Both the position numbers and the translations under genes were made by a program. A model generated the notes under the pieces. It did not search any database, was not told the origin of the DNA, and was given only the letters and a program-made list of their open reading frames with translations. Positions 53,871 to 62,131 of a stretch of 64,000 nt of DNA are shown here, in pieces. Within the stretch, counting starts at the first letter, position 1; each line of letters begins with the position of its first letter. Origin of the DNA: Chondrocystis sp. NIES-4102 (GTDB lineage Bacteria; Cyanobacteriota; Cyanobacteriia; Cyanobacteriales; Xenococcaceae); NCBI GenBank assembly GCA_002368355.1, contig AP018281.1, forward strand, positions 3,596,001 through 3,660,000, given 5' to 3'.

Positions 53871-54232
53871 ACCGCTTTTATAGTAATAATAATGATAGAT
53901 TAAAATATCTGTAAAAGCCCTTCGCGTCTTTGGGTAATTTTAATATTAATTGCCTTAACCTTTGTCTCTACTGATATAAGTTTTAACTTTTAGCTTCTTA
54001 GTTGAAGATCGCATTCCCTAGGCACTGGAAGCCAACGGGGCTTTTAAACGCTTGAGAAATCATAGGCGTATCCCCTTCTATAAGATTAAGCTGCTTGGCT
54101 TTTCTCCATCATCACTAGGGTATATCTCACTCAATTGAAAATTGCTATATCCATTTCGTTAAATACAGCATTATTTATTTTAGTCTTCTATTTAATTAAA
54201 ATTGATGTAGAGTCCTATTAAGTATTTTGCTC
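53871..54232. other. Spacer between the inverted-repeat element and vapBC
   Basis: No gene. A mixed patch near 54010-54060 (CACTGGAAGCC...CTTTTAAACGC) resembles other GC-richer repeat patches but has no partner in this window. The vapBC promoter should lie at the right end. Confidence 0.4.
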
Positions 54233-54430
54233 ATGAAAGGCTATATCAAAGGAAAAAAAATTATTTTGTTAGAAAATATACCTGACAACCTTAAAGAAGG
54301 AGATGAAGTTGATATTTCTATTACTTTAGTGGTAGATGAAAATTATCCTTTTCCTACTTTTGAATTAGGAATCAAAGACGAATATTTTAATCGAGAAAAA
54401 ATTTATGAATCAGAGCAGGATATTTTTTGA
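54233..54430 (+). CDS. Antitoxin of a VapBC-type pair
   Basis: A 65-residue protein from the ATG at 54233 (a TTG at 54227 would add two residues). It begins MKGYIKGKKIILLENIPDNLKEGDEVDISITL, a short beta-rich N-terminus like the DUF104/AF2212-type small antitoxins, followed by an acidic tail. Its 3' end overlaps the PIN-domain toxin gene by 26 bases, strongly supporting an antitoxin role. The exact antitoxin family is inferred. Confidence 0.78.
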   Translation: MKGYIKGKKIILLENIPDNLKEGDEVDISITLVVDENYPFPTFELGIKDEYFNREKIYESEQDIF

Positions 54431-54872
54431 TACTAACGTATTAATCTATGCTCATGACCGAGATTCAACTTTTCATAGAGAGTCGGCATTACTGCTTAAA
54501 TCAGTTTTTTCTCGCCAAGTAAAAGGTATCATTGCAGAACAAAATATTATTAAACTGTACAGGGTTTTGACTAACTCTGTGGCGATGAAAGGAAAGTCTC
54601 TTACTCCATTACAAGCGACAGATTTAATTGCTCAAACTTATAGAAACGGAATTTTTGATATTGTTTATCCAAACAATTTTACTATGGATAAAGTAATGCA
54701 ATTAGCAGTTAGTGGAAATGTTGTTTCAGCTAAAATTTTTGATATTCGTCTAGCTGCATTAATTATAGAAACAAATATTGATTATTTTGCTACTTACAAC
54801 GTCAAACATTTTAAAGAAATCGATGGTTTAAATCCGTTGACTCCAGCGCAAATTTTAACGGCATTATCTTGA
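54405..54872 (+). CDS. VapC-type PIN-domain toxin (RNase)
   Basis: A 155-residue PIN-domain protein. Predicted metal ligands: Asp9 (FFDTNVLIY), Glu45 (AEQNIIKLYRVL), Asp113 (FDIRLAALI) and a terminal ATYNVKHF segment in the fourth-acidic-residue position (Asn132). The toxin would cleave RNA. The overlap with the upstream antitoxin gene gives translational coupling. All catalytic positions except the Asn look standard, so the toxin seems intact. Confidence 0.88.
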   Translation: MNQSRIFFDTNVLIYAHDRDSTFHRESALLLKSVFSRQVKGIIAEQNIIKLYRVLTNSVAMKGKSLTPLQATDLIAQTYRNGIFDIVYPNNFTMDKVMQLAVSGNVVSAKIFDIRLAALIIETNIDYFATYNVKHFKEIDGLNPLTPAQILTALS

Positions 54873-54936
54873 GATTATTATTAAAAAGCTGCTTGCTTCG
54901 CTATTAGCCAGGTATTTGAACTCCTGGCTGTTATAA

Positions 54937-56415
54937 TTAACGATCGCCTAAAGCATTTCTAGCTTGTTCACGATCATCGAAGTGAATTTTTTCTGTACCA
55001 AGAATCTGATAGTCTTCATGCCCTTTGCCTGCAATTAATACACCGTCGCCTGGTTGGGCATCTTTAATAGCCGTGGCGATCGCTGTGGCTCGATCACTAA
55101 TTACAATAGGTTGTAGATGATCAGGAATACCTGCAACTACATCTTTAAGGATCTGTTCAGGATTTTCTGTACGTGGGTTATCGGAAGTAACTACTGCAAT
55201 ATCAGCAAGTTCGGCAGCAATTTTACCCATTAAAGGTCTTTTAGTGCGATCGCGATCGCCACCACAACCAAAGACACAGATCATTCTACCACTAATAAAC
55301 GGACGTGCAGCTTTAAGTAAATTTTCTAAACTATCGGGGGTATGGGCATAATCAACGATTACACTAATATCTTGGTTAGGATTAATTTGCACCCGTTCCA
55401 TTCTGCCTGGTACACCTGTAAACTGGGGTAAACTCGCTGCTATCTGATTTAAATCTAAGCCTAGATGTAAGCCTGCGCCGACTGCTGCTAGAAGATTAGC
55501 CAGGTTAAATTGTCCAACTAGGGGAGAATTAAACTTTACTTCGCCAACGGGGGTATGCAGCACACCACTAACCCCTGTGGGTTGATAGTCTAAACTACTG
55601 GTGTATAAATCGGCATCTTGATCAGTAACGCTATAAGTCCAAACTTGATCATTATTTAATTGTTTAATTAGACGCTTACCATAAGGATCATCTAAATTAA
55701 TAATTGCCTTCCCTTCGAGATATTCAGGAGTAAATAATAAAGCTTTCGCCTGGAAATAATCCTCCATATCCCGATGATAATCAAGATGATCTTGAGTCAA
55801 ATTAGTAAATACTGCAACTTCAAAACCACAACCTTTAACCCTACCTTGGGCTAAAGCATGAGAACTAACTTCCATCACTGCATATTCATTACCCGCCTCT
55901 ACTGCTTCTGCGAGTTTGGCTTGCAATTCCACAGCAAAGGGTGTGGTGTGGGTGGCGGTTTGACTGTATCCTTGCCAACGGCTATAAAGAGTGCCAAATA
56001 AAGCAGTGGGGCGTTGTGCATTGAGTAAAAAATATTCAATCAAATGACTGGTGGTAGTTTTACCATTAGTACCTGTGACACCAACAGTATTTAATTTACT
56101 AGCAGGATAGTCATAAAAAGCTGCTGCGATCGCACTACAGGTATCGATCATATCTTCCGTTTGAATTATACAGATATCCGAGGAAGGAGGTTGTTTATCA
56201 GCAGCCTGTTTACTTACCACTGCTGCGATCGCTCCTTGTCCTACTGCACTACGCCAAAATTCTCCCCCATCTACTCTTGTACCAGGCATCCCAATAAATA
56301 AATCCCCTTGTCTACAAGCATGGGAATTGGTACAAACTCGGTTAACTTCCAAATCAAGAGCGGAATGCTCAGGTTGCTGAAGATTGACTTTAGCTAATAA
56401 TTCACGCAGCTTCAT
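54937..56415 (-). CDS. murE: UDP-MurNAc-tripeptide synthetase MurE (meso-DAP adding)
   Basis: About 492 residues from the ATG at 56415 (a Met at 56418 is next door; the frame is open to 56445). MurE adds meso-diaminopimelate to UDP-MurNAc-L-Ala-D-Glu. The ATP loop GVTGTNGKTTTSHLIEYFLL and the DYAHTPDSLENLLKAARPF and CGGDRDRTKRPLMGKIAAELAD blocks are typical. DNPRTENP contains the DNPR motif that selects meso-DAP. The C-terminal GKGHEDYQ is intact. Confidence 0.96.
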   Translation of the reverse strand: MKLRELLAKVNLQQPEHSALDLEVNRVCTNSHACRQGDLFIGMPGTRVDGGEFWRSAVGQGAIAAVVSKQAADKQPPSSDICIIQTEDMIDTCSAIAAAFYDYPASKLNTVGVTGTNGKTTTSHLIEYFLLNAQRPTALFGTLYSRWQGYSQTATHTTPFAVELQAKLAEAVEAGNEYAVMEVSSHALAQGRVKGCGFEVAVFTNLTQDHLDYHRDMEDYFQAKALLFTPEYLEGKAIINLDDPYGKRLIKQLNNDQVWTYSVTDQDADLYTSSLDYQPTGVSGVLHTPVGEVKFNSPLVGQFNLANLLAAVGAGLHLGLDLNQIAASLPQFTGVPGRMERVQINPNQDISVIVDYAHTPDSLENLLKAARPFISGRMICVFGCGGDRDRTKRPLMGKIAAELADIAVVTSDNPRTENPEQILKDVVAGIPDHLQPIVISDRATAIATAIKDAQPGDGVLIAGKGHEDYQILGTEKIHFDDREQARNALGDR

Positions 56416-56471
56416 CATAATTGTTACCGTTCCAAGAAATAGCAATTTAATACTACATTTTGGACATTTTT

Positions 56472-56738
56472 TTAACCGACAATTGTTAAATTTTTCTGTA
56501 ACATTTGCTCCAATTTAGCTACTGAGGCGCGAGGAGATAGACGGGGTAAGGGTTTTTCTCCTTCAGGTAATTTTTGACAAAGCACAGGAATTTCATATTG
56601 ATAAACTGCAAACCAATCATCACGGGTAGTAATATCACGGACTTCCAATTCAAAATCAATATTACTAACCTCTGCAAGTTTTTCTTGCAATCCTTCACAG
56701 AGATGACAACCAGGTTTACTGTATAAAATTAACTGCAT
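56472..56738 (-). CDS. Glutaredoxin-like protein (thioredoxin fold)
   Basis: An 88-residue thioredoxin-fold protein. The active site is KPGCHLCEG with Cys11 and Cys14, and a cis-Pro lies in YEIPVLCQKLPEGE. It fits the DUF836/glutaredoxin-like family common in cyanobacteria. Probably reduces or glutathionylates an unknown partner. It precedes murE by 26 bases on the same strand, so the two may share a transcript. Confidence 0.85.
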   Translation of the reverse strand: MQLILYSKPGCHLCEGLQEKLAEVSNIDFELEVRDITTRDDWFAVYQYEIPVLCQKLPEGEKPLPRLSPRASVAKLEQMLQKNLTIVG

Positions 56739-57012
56739 AGTTATGTTACTCCAAAAGTAAAAAATAATAAGCGATCGCGCAAGATATTAAATTAGATACC
56801 ACTTGGATAAAATGGCTGTTTGGGGGATTGTTAAGTTTTATCTTAATTATTTTGAGTGTGATTATGACGCTGCTGTTCAAACTTATTAGCTAATCTACGT
56901 AGTGTTATATTTTATAGCTTTTGTTAAAACTCCTAATTTAAAAAATCCTATTGAGTCTCTAACATTAAGATAGATTTGATATAATAAATCCTCTTAAACA
57001 TTAACAGATAGT

Positions 57013-57027
57013 GAGGAGCAAGCCATT
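57013..57027 (+). promoter_or_regulatory. Shine-Dalgarno directly upstream of the ATT start of recR
   Basis: GAGGAG at 57013-57018, then six bases (CAAGCC), then ATT at 57025. The spacing is ideal and no ATG, GTG or TTG lies between the upstream in-frame stop (56995) and this ATT. Confidence 0.7.
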
Positions 57028-57618
57028 TATACGCCTCCTTTAGCCCGTTTAATCGAGCAATTACAGCTTTTACCAGGAGTTGGGCCAAAAACAGCCCAAA
57101 GACTAGCACTACACATAATTAAACGCCCAGAAAAAGATGTTAAAGCCTTAGCAGAAGCCTTAATTGCAGCCAAACAAAAAGTAGGGCTTTGTAAAGTTTG
57201 CTTTCATCTTTCCGCCGAGCCTGTATGTTCCATTTGCAGTAATCAAAATCGCGATCGCTCTACAGTTTGTGTGGTGGCTGATTCTCGCGATATTATTGCT
57301 TTGGAAAAAACTAGAGAATACGGTGGTTTATATCACGCCTTGGGTGGAGTGATTTCGCCAATGGATGGTATTGGGCCAGAACAGCTTAATATTGAATCTT
57401 TAGTCCGTAGAGTGACTAAAAACGACATTCAAGAGATTATTTTGGCAATTAACCCCAGTGTCGAAGGGGAAACCACCACCCTATATATTAATGGTTTATT
57501 AAAACCTTTTACTAAAGTCACTAGAATTGCCTTCGGTTTACCTATGGGCGGAGATTTAGAATATGCCGACGAAGTTACCCTTGCTAGGGCGTTAGAAGGT
57601 AGAAGGGAATTGGATTGA
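57025..57618 (+). CDS. recR: Recombination mediator RecR, apparently with an ATT (AUU) start codon
   Basis: A 197-residue RecR that acts with RecFO in loading RecA. The helix-hairpin-helix region [22 protein letters not shown], a zinc finger [16 protein letters not shown] and a Toprim domain ([34 protein letters not shown]) are intact. Homologues begin [12 protein letters not shown]; here the codon in the Met position is ATT, with a strong ribosome-binding site six bases away. No ATG, GTG or TTG is found in frame between the upstream stop at 56995 and codon 83 (GTG 57271), which would cut off the N-terminal domain. So an AUU start is the best reading; a base error is the alternative. Confidence 0.85.
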   Translation: MYTPPLARLIEQLQLLPGVGPKTAQRLALHIIKRPEKDVKALAEALIAAKQKVGLCKVCFHLSAEPVCSICSNQNRDRSTVCVVADSRDIIALEKTREYGGLYHALGGVISPMDGIGPEQLNIESLVRRVTKNDIQEIILAINPSVEGETTTLYINGLLKPFTKVTRIAFGLPMGGDLEYADEVTLARALEGRRELD

Positions 57619-57758
<140 letters not shown>

Positions 57759-58742
57759 TTAAATCCTGTCGGTCATGATTTTCTCTACCGCCTCAGCAAT
57801 TTGTTCTGGTTGTACAATAGTTAGTCTTTCTAACCCACCATTATAGGGAGTAGGAATATCCTGAGAGGATAAGCGGATCACTGGCGCATCTAGCTCATCA
57901 AATAGTTGCTCGTTAATTAAAGCTACTAATTCTGCACCAATACCCCCAGTTTTCATACATTCTTCAACAATAATAACCTTGTGAGTTTTACGCACCGACT
58001 CACTAATGGTTTCCATGTCAAAAGGCTTGAGGGAGATTAAATCGATAATTTCAGGATCATAACCTTGTTTCTCAATTGCTTTTAAAGCCTGAGTACAATG
58101 ATGACGCATCCGCGAATAGGTCAAAATTGTTACATCTTTACCTTTTCGTACCATTTCTGCTTTATCCAAAGGTAAGACATACTCATCTTCTGGCAAATCT
58201 TCCTTGAGGTTGTAAAGTAGAACGTGTTCAAAAAACAACACAGGGTTTTCATCCCGAATAGCTGCTTTGAGTAAACCTTTAGCGTTATAAGCTGTAGAAC
58301 AGGCAACAATTTTTAATCCTGGTACTGCATGAAAATAAGCTTCTAATCTTTGGGAATGTTCCGCCCCCAACTGCCTACCAACTCCTCCAGGGCCCCTAAT
58401 GACCATCGGAATTGTAAAATTACCACCAGAGGTATAACGCAGCATACCAGCATTATTAGCAATTTGATTAAATGCCAATAGCAAAAAGCCCATATTCATC
58501 CCTTCAATAATAGGACGTAATCCAGTTAGGGCTGCACCTACGGCTAAACCACAAAAGCTATTTTCGGCAATAGGGGTATCTAATAAACGTAAATCACCAT
58601 ACTTTTGATAAAGGTCTTTGGTGACTTTATAAGAACCACCATAATGCCCAACATCTTCACCCAAGACGAAAACGGTTTTATCTCTCGCCATTTCTTCGTC
58701 AGTCGCTTCTCTCAAAGCGTTAAACATTAAAGTTTCAGCCAT
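57759..58742 (-). CDS. pdhB: Pyruvate dehydrogenase E1 component, beta subunit
   Basis: A 327-residue transketolase-type protein. N-terminal block [42 protein letters not shown] and the later [35 protein letters not shown] match PdhB. The C-terminal domain starts VTILTYSRM and contains [15 protein letters not shown]. With PdhA it forms the thiamine-diphosphate E1 of pyruvate dehydrogenase, feeding acetyl-CoA synthesis. The alpha subunit is elsewhere, as is common in cyanobacteria. Confidence 0.95.
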   Translation of the reverse strand: MAETLMFNALREATDEEMARDKTVFVLGEDVGHYGGSYKVTKDLYQKYGDLRLLDTPIAENSFCGLAVGAALTGLRPIIEGMNMGFLLLAFNQIANNAGMLRYTSGGNFTIPMVIRGPGGVGRQLGAEHSQRLEAYFHAVPGLKIVACSTAYNAKGLLKAAIRDENPVLFFEHVLLYNLKEDLPEDEYVLPLDKAEMVRKGKDVTILTYSRMRHHCTQALKAIEKQGYDPEIIDLISLKPFDMETISESVRKTHKVIIVEECMKTGGIGAELVALINEQLFDELDAPVIRLSSQDIPTPYNGGLERLTIVQPEQIAEAVEKIMTDRI

Positions 58743-58957
58743 AATGATTTTCTATCCTAAGTCACCAGAAATAAATACTATCATTACTAGGTTTAAACTA
58801 TGTCACTTTAGCGTTACCAATTTTACCTATGAAACTTATTGATTAAAGCTACTATGACTTAAATCATCATTGTTAAATATTAGTAAAAAGTGCAAAGCTG
58901 ATAGCTACAGACATTAATCTTATCGATTTTATACAAATAAATCATCATTGTCATAAT

Positions 58958-60304
58958 ATGACTTTAGCTCCTCTCAACATTCTGATTTCCCCTAGCGAAG
59001 CTCTTAGTTTAATAGACAAGGCGATCGCCAACTCCCAAGCTGATGAGGTTTTTGTTACCCTCAGTGCCAAGGAAACCGCCCTCAGCCGTTTTTCGGAAAA
59101 TCAAATCAGTCAAAATATTCGTAAGCAAACCTTTACTCTAACCGTAACTAGTTATTTCGGTCGGCGTAGTGCTTCTGCCTCAACTACAGAATTAGATACC
59201 GAGGCAATTATTCAAACTTTACGGCGTGCTGAAGATCTTGCCCGTATTGCCCCTGAAGATCCTGAGTGGGTAGAACTCGTTACGCCACAAACCTATACTG
59301 AACGCTTGCCAGCCTTCGATCAAGCCACAGCTAGTTTATCACCACTCAAAGCAGGTGCAATTATCCAACAGGTATGTAACCAAGCCAAACAAGCAGGAGT
59401 TAATGGTTCAGGTACACTTAGCACGCAAGTAACACTGGATGCTATTGGTAATTCGACTGGGTTGAGAGGCTGCGATCGCACTACAGAAGCAGATTTTAGT
59501 TTTACAGCCCGTGTAGATGATGGTTCTAGTTGGAATCAATGCAGGGCTTGGAGTATAGATCACCTACCAATTACTGAGTTAACAGAGAAAGTTATAGCAA
59601 GAGCGATCGCCTCACGTCATCCACAAGCAATTGAACCTGGAGACTATACGGTAATCTTTGAGCCTAATGCAATGGCAAGTTTAGTACCTTGGATTATTTG
59701 GAATTTAGATGCACGTTCTGCCGATGAAGGGCGTTCTTTTATGTCTCGTAGCGATGAGAATGGACAGCCTATAGGTAATCGAGTTGGGGAACAATTATTT
59801 AGTCCTATTGTACAAATAGAAAGGAATGGGGAACATCCATTATTACAATCAGGAAGATTTTTTAGCGATGGATTGAGTAGCGATCGCCTTGAAATTATTA
59901 AAGATGGCATTCCCCAAACCCTTGCCTATAGTCGTTACTGGGCAAAACAGCAAAACATTCGGGCAACGGGGTCGCTATATCCTATAGTGATGGCAGGTTC
60001 AGATCAAAGTGTCGCAGATTTGATAGCTAGTACCCAAAAAGGTATCTTAGTTAGTCGGGCTTGGTATGTCCGCTTTGTTAATGCCAAAACCTTAGAAGTA
60101 ACAGGGATGACGCGAGACGGTACTTTTTTAATAGAAGATGGCAAGCTTAGTTACCCAATTAAAAACCTGCGCTTTAATCAATCCCTACCTAAGATGCTGA
60201 ATAATCTGGTAGCTGTAAGCCAAGCTCAACGCTGCGGTAGTAATATTATTCCTGGTGCAAAAGTTGCCAATTTTCATTTTAGTAGCATTACCGACAGTGT
60301 ATAA
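58958..60304 (+). CDS. TldD/PmbA-family metallopeptidase
   Basis: A 448-residue TldD/PmbA protein (metalloprotease family associated with microcin maturation and CcdA degradation). The family core includes ETALSRFSENQISQNIRKQ near the N-terminus, VDDGSSWNQCRAWSIDHL in the middle and the C-terminal GILVSRAWYVRFVNAKTLEVTGMTRDGTFLIEDGKLSYPIKNLRFNQSL. The HxxxD zinc motif of TldD itself is not evident, making this the PmbA-like, non-catalytic partner type or a divergent form. A TldD partner is not in the window. Confidence 0.85.
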   Translation: MTLAPLNILISPSEALSLIDKAIANSQADEVFVTLSAKETALSRFSENQISQNIRKQTFTLTVTSYFGRRSASASTTELDTEAIIQTLRRAEDLARIAPEDPEWVELVTPQTYTERLPAFDQATASLSPLKAGAIIQQVCNQAKQAGVNGSGTLSTQVTLDAIGNSTGLRGCDRTTEADFSFTARVDDGSSWNQCRAWSIDHLPITELTEKVIARAIASRHPQAIEPGDYTVIFEPNAMASLVPWIIWNLDARSADEGRSFMSRSDENGQPIGNRVGEQLFSPIVQIERNGEHPLLQSGRFFSDGLSSDRLEIIKDGIPQTLAYSRYWAKQQNIRATGSLYPIVMAGSDQSVADLIASTQKGILVSRAWYVRFVNAKTLEVTGMTRDGTFLIEDGKLSYPIKNLRFNQSLPKMLNNLVAVSQAQRCGSNIIPGAKVANFHFSSITDSV

Positions 60305-60423
60305 AATAGTTGTTCAAATCCAAAATCAACTACTTTAATACCATGATTCCTTAAAAGAATATCGCGATCGCAATTGGATGACGATAAGCTAATAAACTAG
60401 AGAAAATTTATCAAGCCGAGAAT

Positions 60424-61821
60424 ATGACCGATACTATTTATACGTTAACTTGGAATTGGCGAAATTACTCCCCTCTTTTTGCTACTGCCTCTACAGAATC
60501 AACTTCAGCCGACGGTACATTAGTATTAGCAGGAGTTTTACTAAGTTTCGTGGTAATCTATTTTGCCAGTAAACTCGGAGGTGAAATTTGTTCCCGTATT
60601 AATTTACCTCCAGTCTTAGGAGAATTAGTAGGTGGGGTATTAATTGGGGTCTCTGCCTTTCGCCTTTTAGTTTTTCCTGAGGGCGGTAGTTTAGCAGAAG
60701 ACTCTTTAATAATTACTTTATTACAAAACACCGCAGGATTATCTCCAGAAGCTGCACCATCGGTATTTGCTGCCCAAAGCGAGGTCATTACTTTATTATC
60801 AGAACTGGGAGTAATTATACTCTTATTTGAAATCGGCTTAGAGTCTGACCTTAAAGAATTAATTCGTGTTGGGCCTTTGGCTGCTGTAGTTGCGACCGTT
60901 GGAGTAATCGTTCCTTTTGTTCTAGGTACATTAGGCTTAATTTATCTTTTTCATATTCCAACAATTCCTGCGGTTTTTGCTGGGGCTGCTTTAACTGCTA
61001 CGAGTATCGGCATCACTGCTAAAGTTTTGGCAGAATTAGGACAACTCAGTTCCGAAGAAGGTCAAATTATTATAGGTGCTGCGGTACTAGATGATATTTT
61101 AGGGATTGTGGTTTTAGCAGTTGTTGCAAGCTTAGTTAAAACTGGTGAAATTCAAATAAGCAATATTATTTATCTCGTAATTAGTGCTGCTGCCTTCCTA
61201 ATAGGGTCAATTCTAATCGGTCGCTTAATCAGTCCTCTGTTTGTCGGGTTAGTAAATGAAATGAAAACCCGTGGTCAAGTACTAATTACAGGCTTGATAT
61301 TTGCCTTTGCTCTCTCCTATATTGCTACTGTAATTAATTTAGAAGGAATTTTAGGAGCTTTTGCAGCAGGTTTAATTTTAGCTGAAACCGAAAAACATAA
61401 AGAATTAGAAACGCAGATAATCCCTTTAGCTGACTTTTTTGTACCTATATTTTTTGTCTGTGTTGGAGCTAAAACTGATATAAGTGTACTTAACCCCGCC
61501 GTACCGAGTAATCGTGAAGGATTAATAATTGCCACATTTTTGATTTTGGTTGCTATCCTGGGTAAAGTAATTACGGGGTTTACGGTTTTCGGCAATCCCA
61601 ATCTCAATAAACTAGCAATTGGTGTGGGGATGATTCCCAGAGGGGAAGTTGGTTTAGTCTTTGCTGGTGTAGGTTCTGCCAGTGGGGCTTTATCGGAGGC
61701 AACAGAAGCAGCAATCATTGTGATGGTTATTGCAACTACTTTTATCGCTCCTCCTTTATTACGCTTGGTATTTAAAGAGAAAGAGACTATCGCTCAAGCA
61801 GTGGACAAAGTTGAAGAATAA
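60424..61821 (+). CDS. Cation:proton antiporter, CPA2/NapA family
   Basis: A 465-residue integral membrane protein with about twelve to thirteen spans. N-terminal LPPVLGELVGGVLIGVSAFRL, LGVIILLFEIGLESDLKEL, ALTATSIGITAKVLAELGQLSSEEGQIIIGAAVLDDILGIVVLAVVASL (DD pair in the ion path, residues near 220) and a C-terminal GMIPRGEVGLVFAGVG are CPA2 signatures. Such carriers exchange Na+ or K+ for protons and are important for salt and pH tolerance. The start at 60424 follows a 119-base spacer from the TldD gene. Confidence 0.92.
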   Translation: MTDTIYTLTWNWRNYSPLFATASTESTSADGTLVLAGVLLSFVVIYFASKLGGEICSRINLPPVLGELVGGVLIGVSAFRLLVFPEGGSLAEDSLIITLLQNTAGLSPEAAPSVFAAQSEVITLLSELGVIILLFEIGLESDLKELIRVGPLAAVVATVGVIVPFVLGTLGLIYLFHIPTIPAVFAGAALTATSIGITAKVLAELGQLSSEEGQIIIGAAVLDDILGIVVLAVVASLVKTGEIQISNIIYLVISAAAFLIGSILIGRLISPLFVGLVNEMKTRGQVLITGLIFAFALSYIATVINLEGILGAFAAGLILAETEKHKELETQIIPLADFFVPIFFVCVGAKTDISVLNPAVPSNREGLIIATFLILVAILGKVITGFTVFGNPNLNKLAIGVGMIPRGEVGLVFAGVGSASGALSEATEAAIIVMVIATTFIAPPLLRLVFKEKETIAQAVDKVEE

Positions 61822-62131
61822 AAACATAATTAGGCCAAGCCAATCACTAAAAATTTGACAAGTTACTTGGCTCTTAGCCGAAAAAAAATAGTTTATGAAA
61901 CCTATCAGCTTCTGTTTACGTCTCGATAGATCAAAATCCAAGAATGGGTATTATATAGTTCTAATGGGATTGGCTGAAAATATTTTAAGCTCAGTCCTAC
62001 TCCTGCTCAAGCAGTTTAATTTGATACTAGACCTAAAAAGGTATTTATGTTTGTATTGGTATTGCAAAGGGGAGTCATGGCTAGCCGTATATGAAAGATC
62101 AGTTACCTAATGTTTGTGAGGAACAATAATT
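61822..62131. other. 310-base spacer upstream of the amidase gene
   Basis: Contains an in-frame open stretch of 71 codons (61895-62110), judged spurious: unusual composition and no homology pattern. A purine-rich GAGGA at 62118-62122 precedes the GTG start of the amidase gene. Confidence 0.45.

Noticed and set aside
61317-61718. 133-codon minus-strand frame
   Set aside because: Antisense shadow of the CPA2 antiporter gene.
61895-62110. 71-codon frame upstream of the amidase gene
   Set aside because: Odd composition, no start signal, ends inside the amidase leader.
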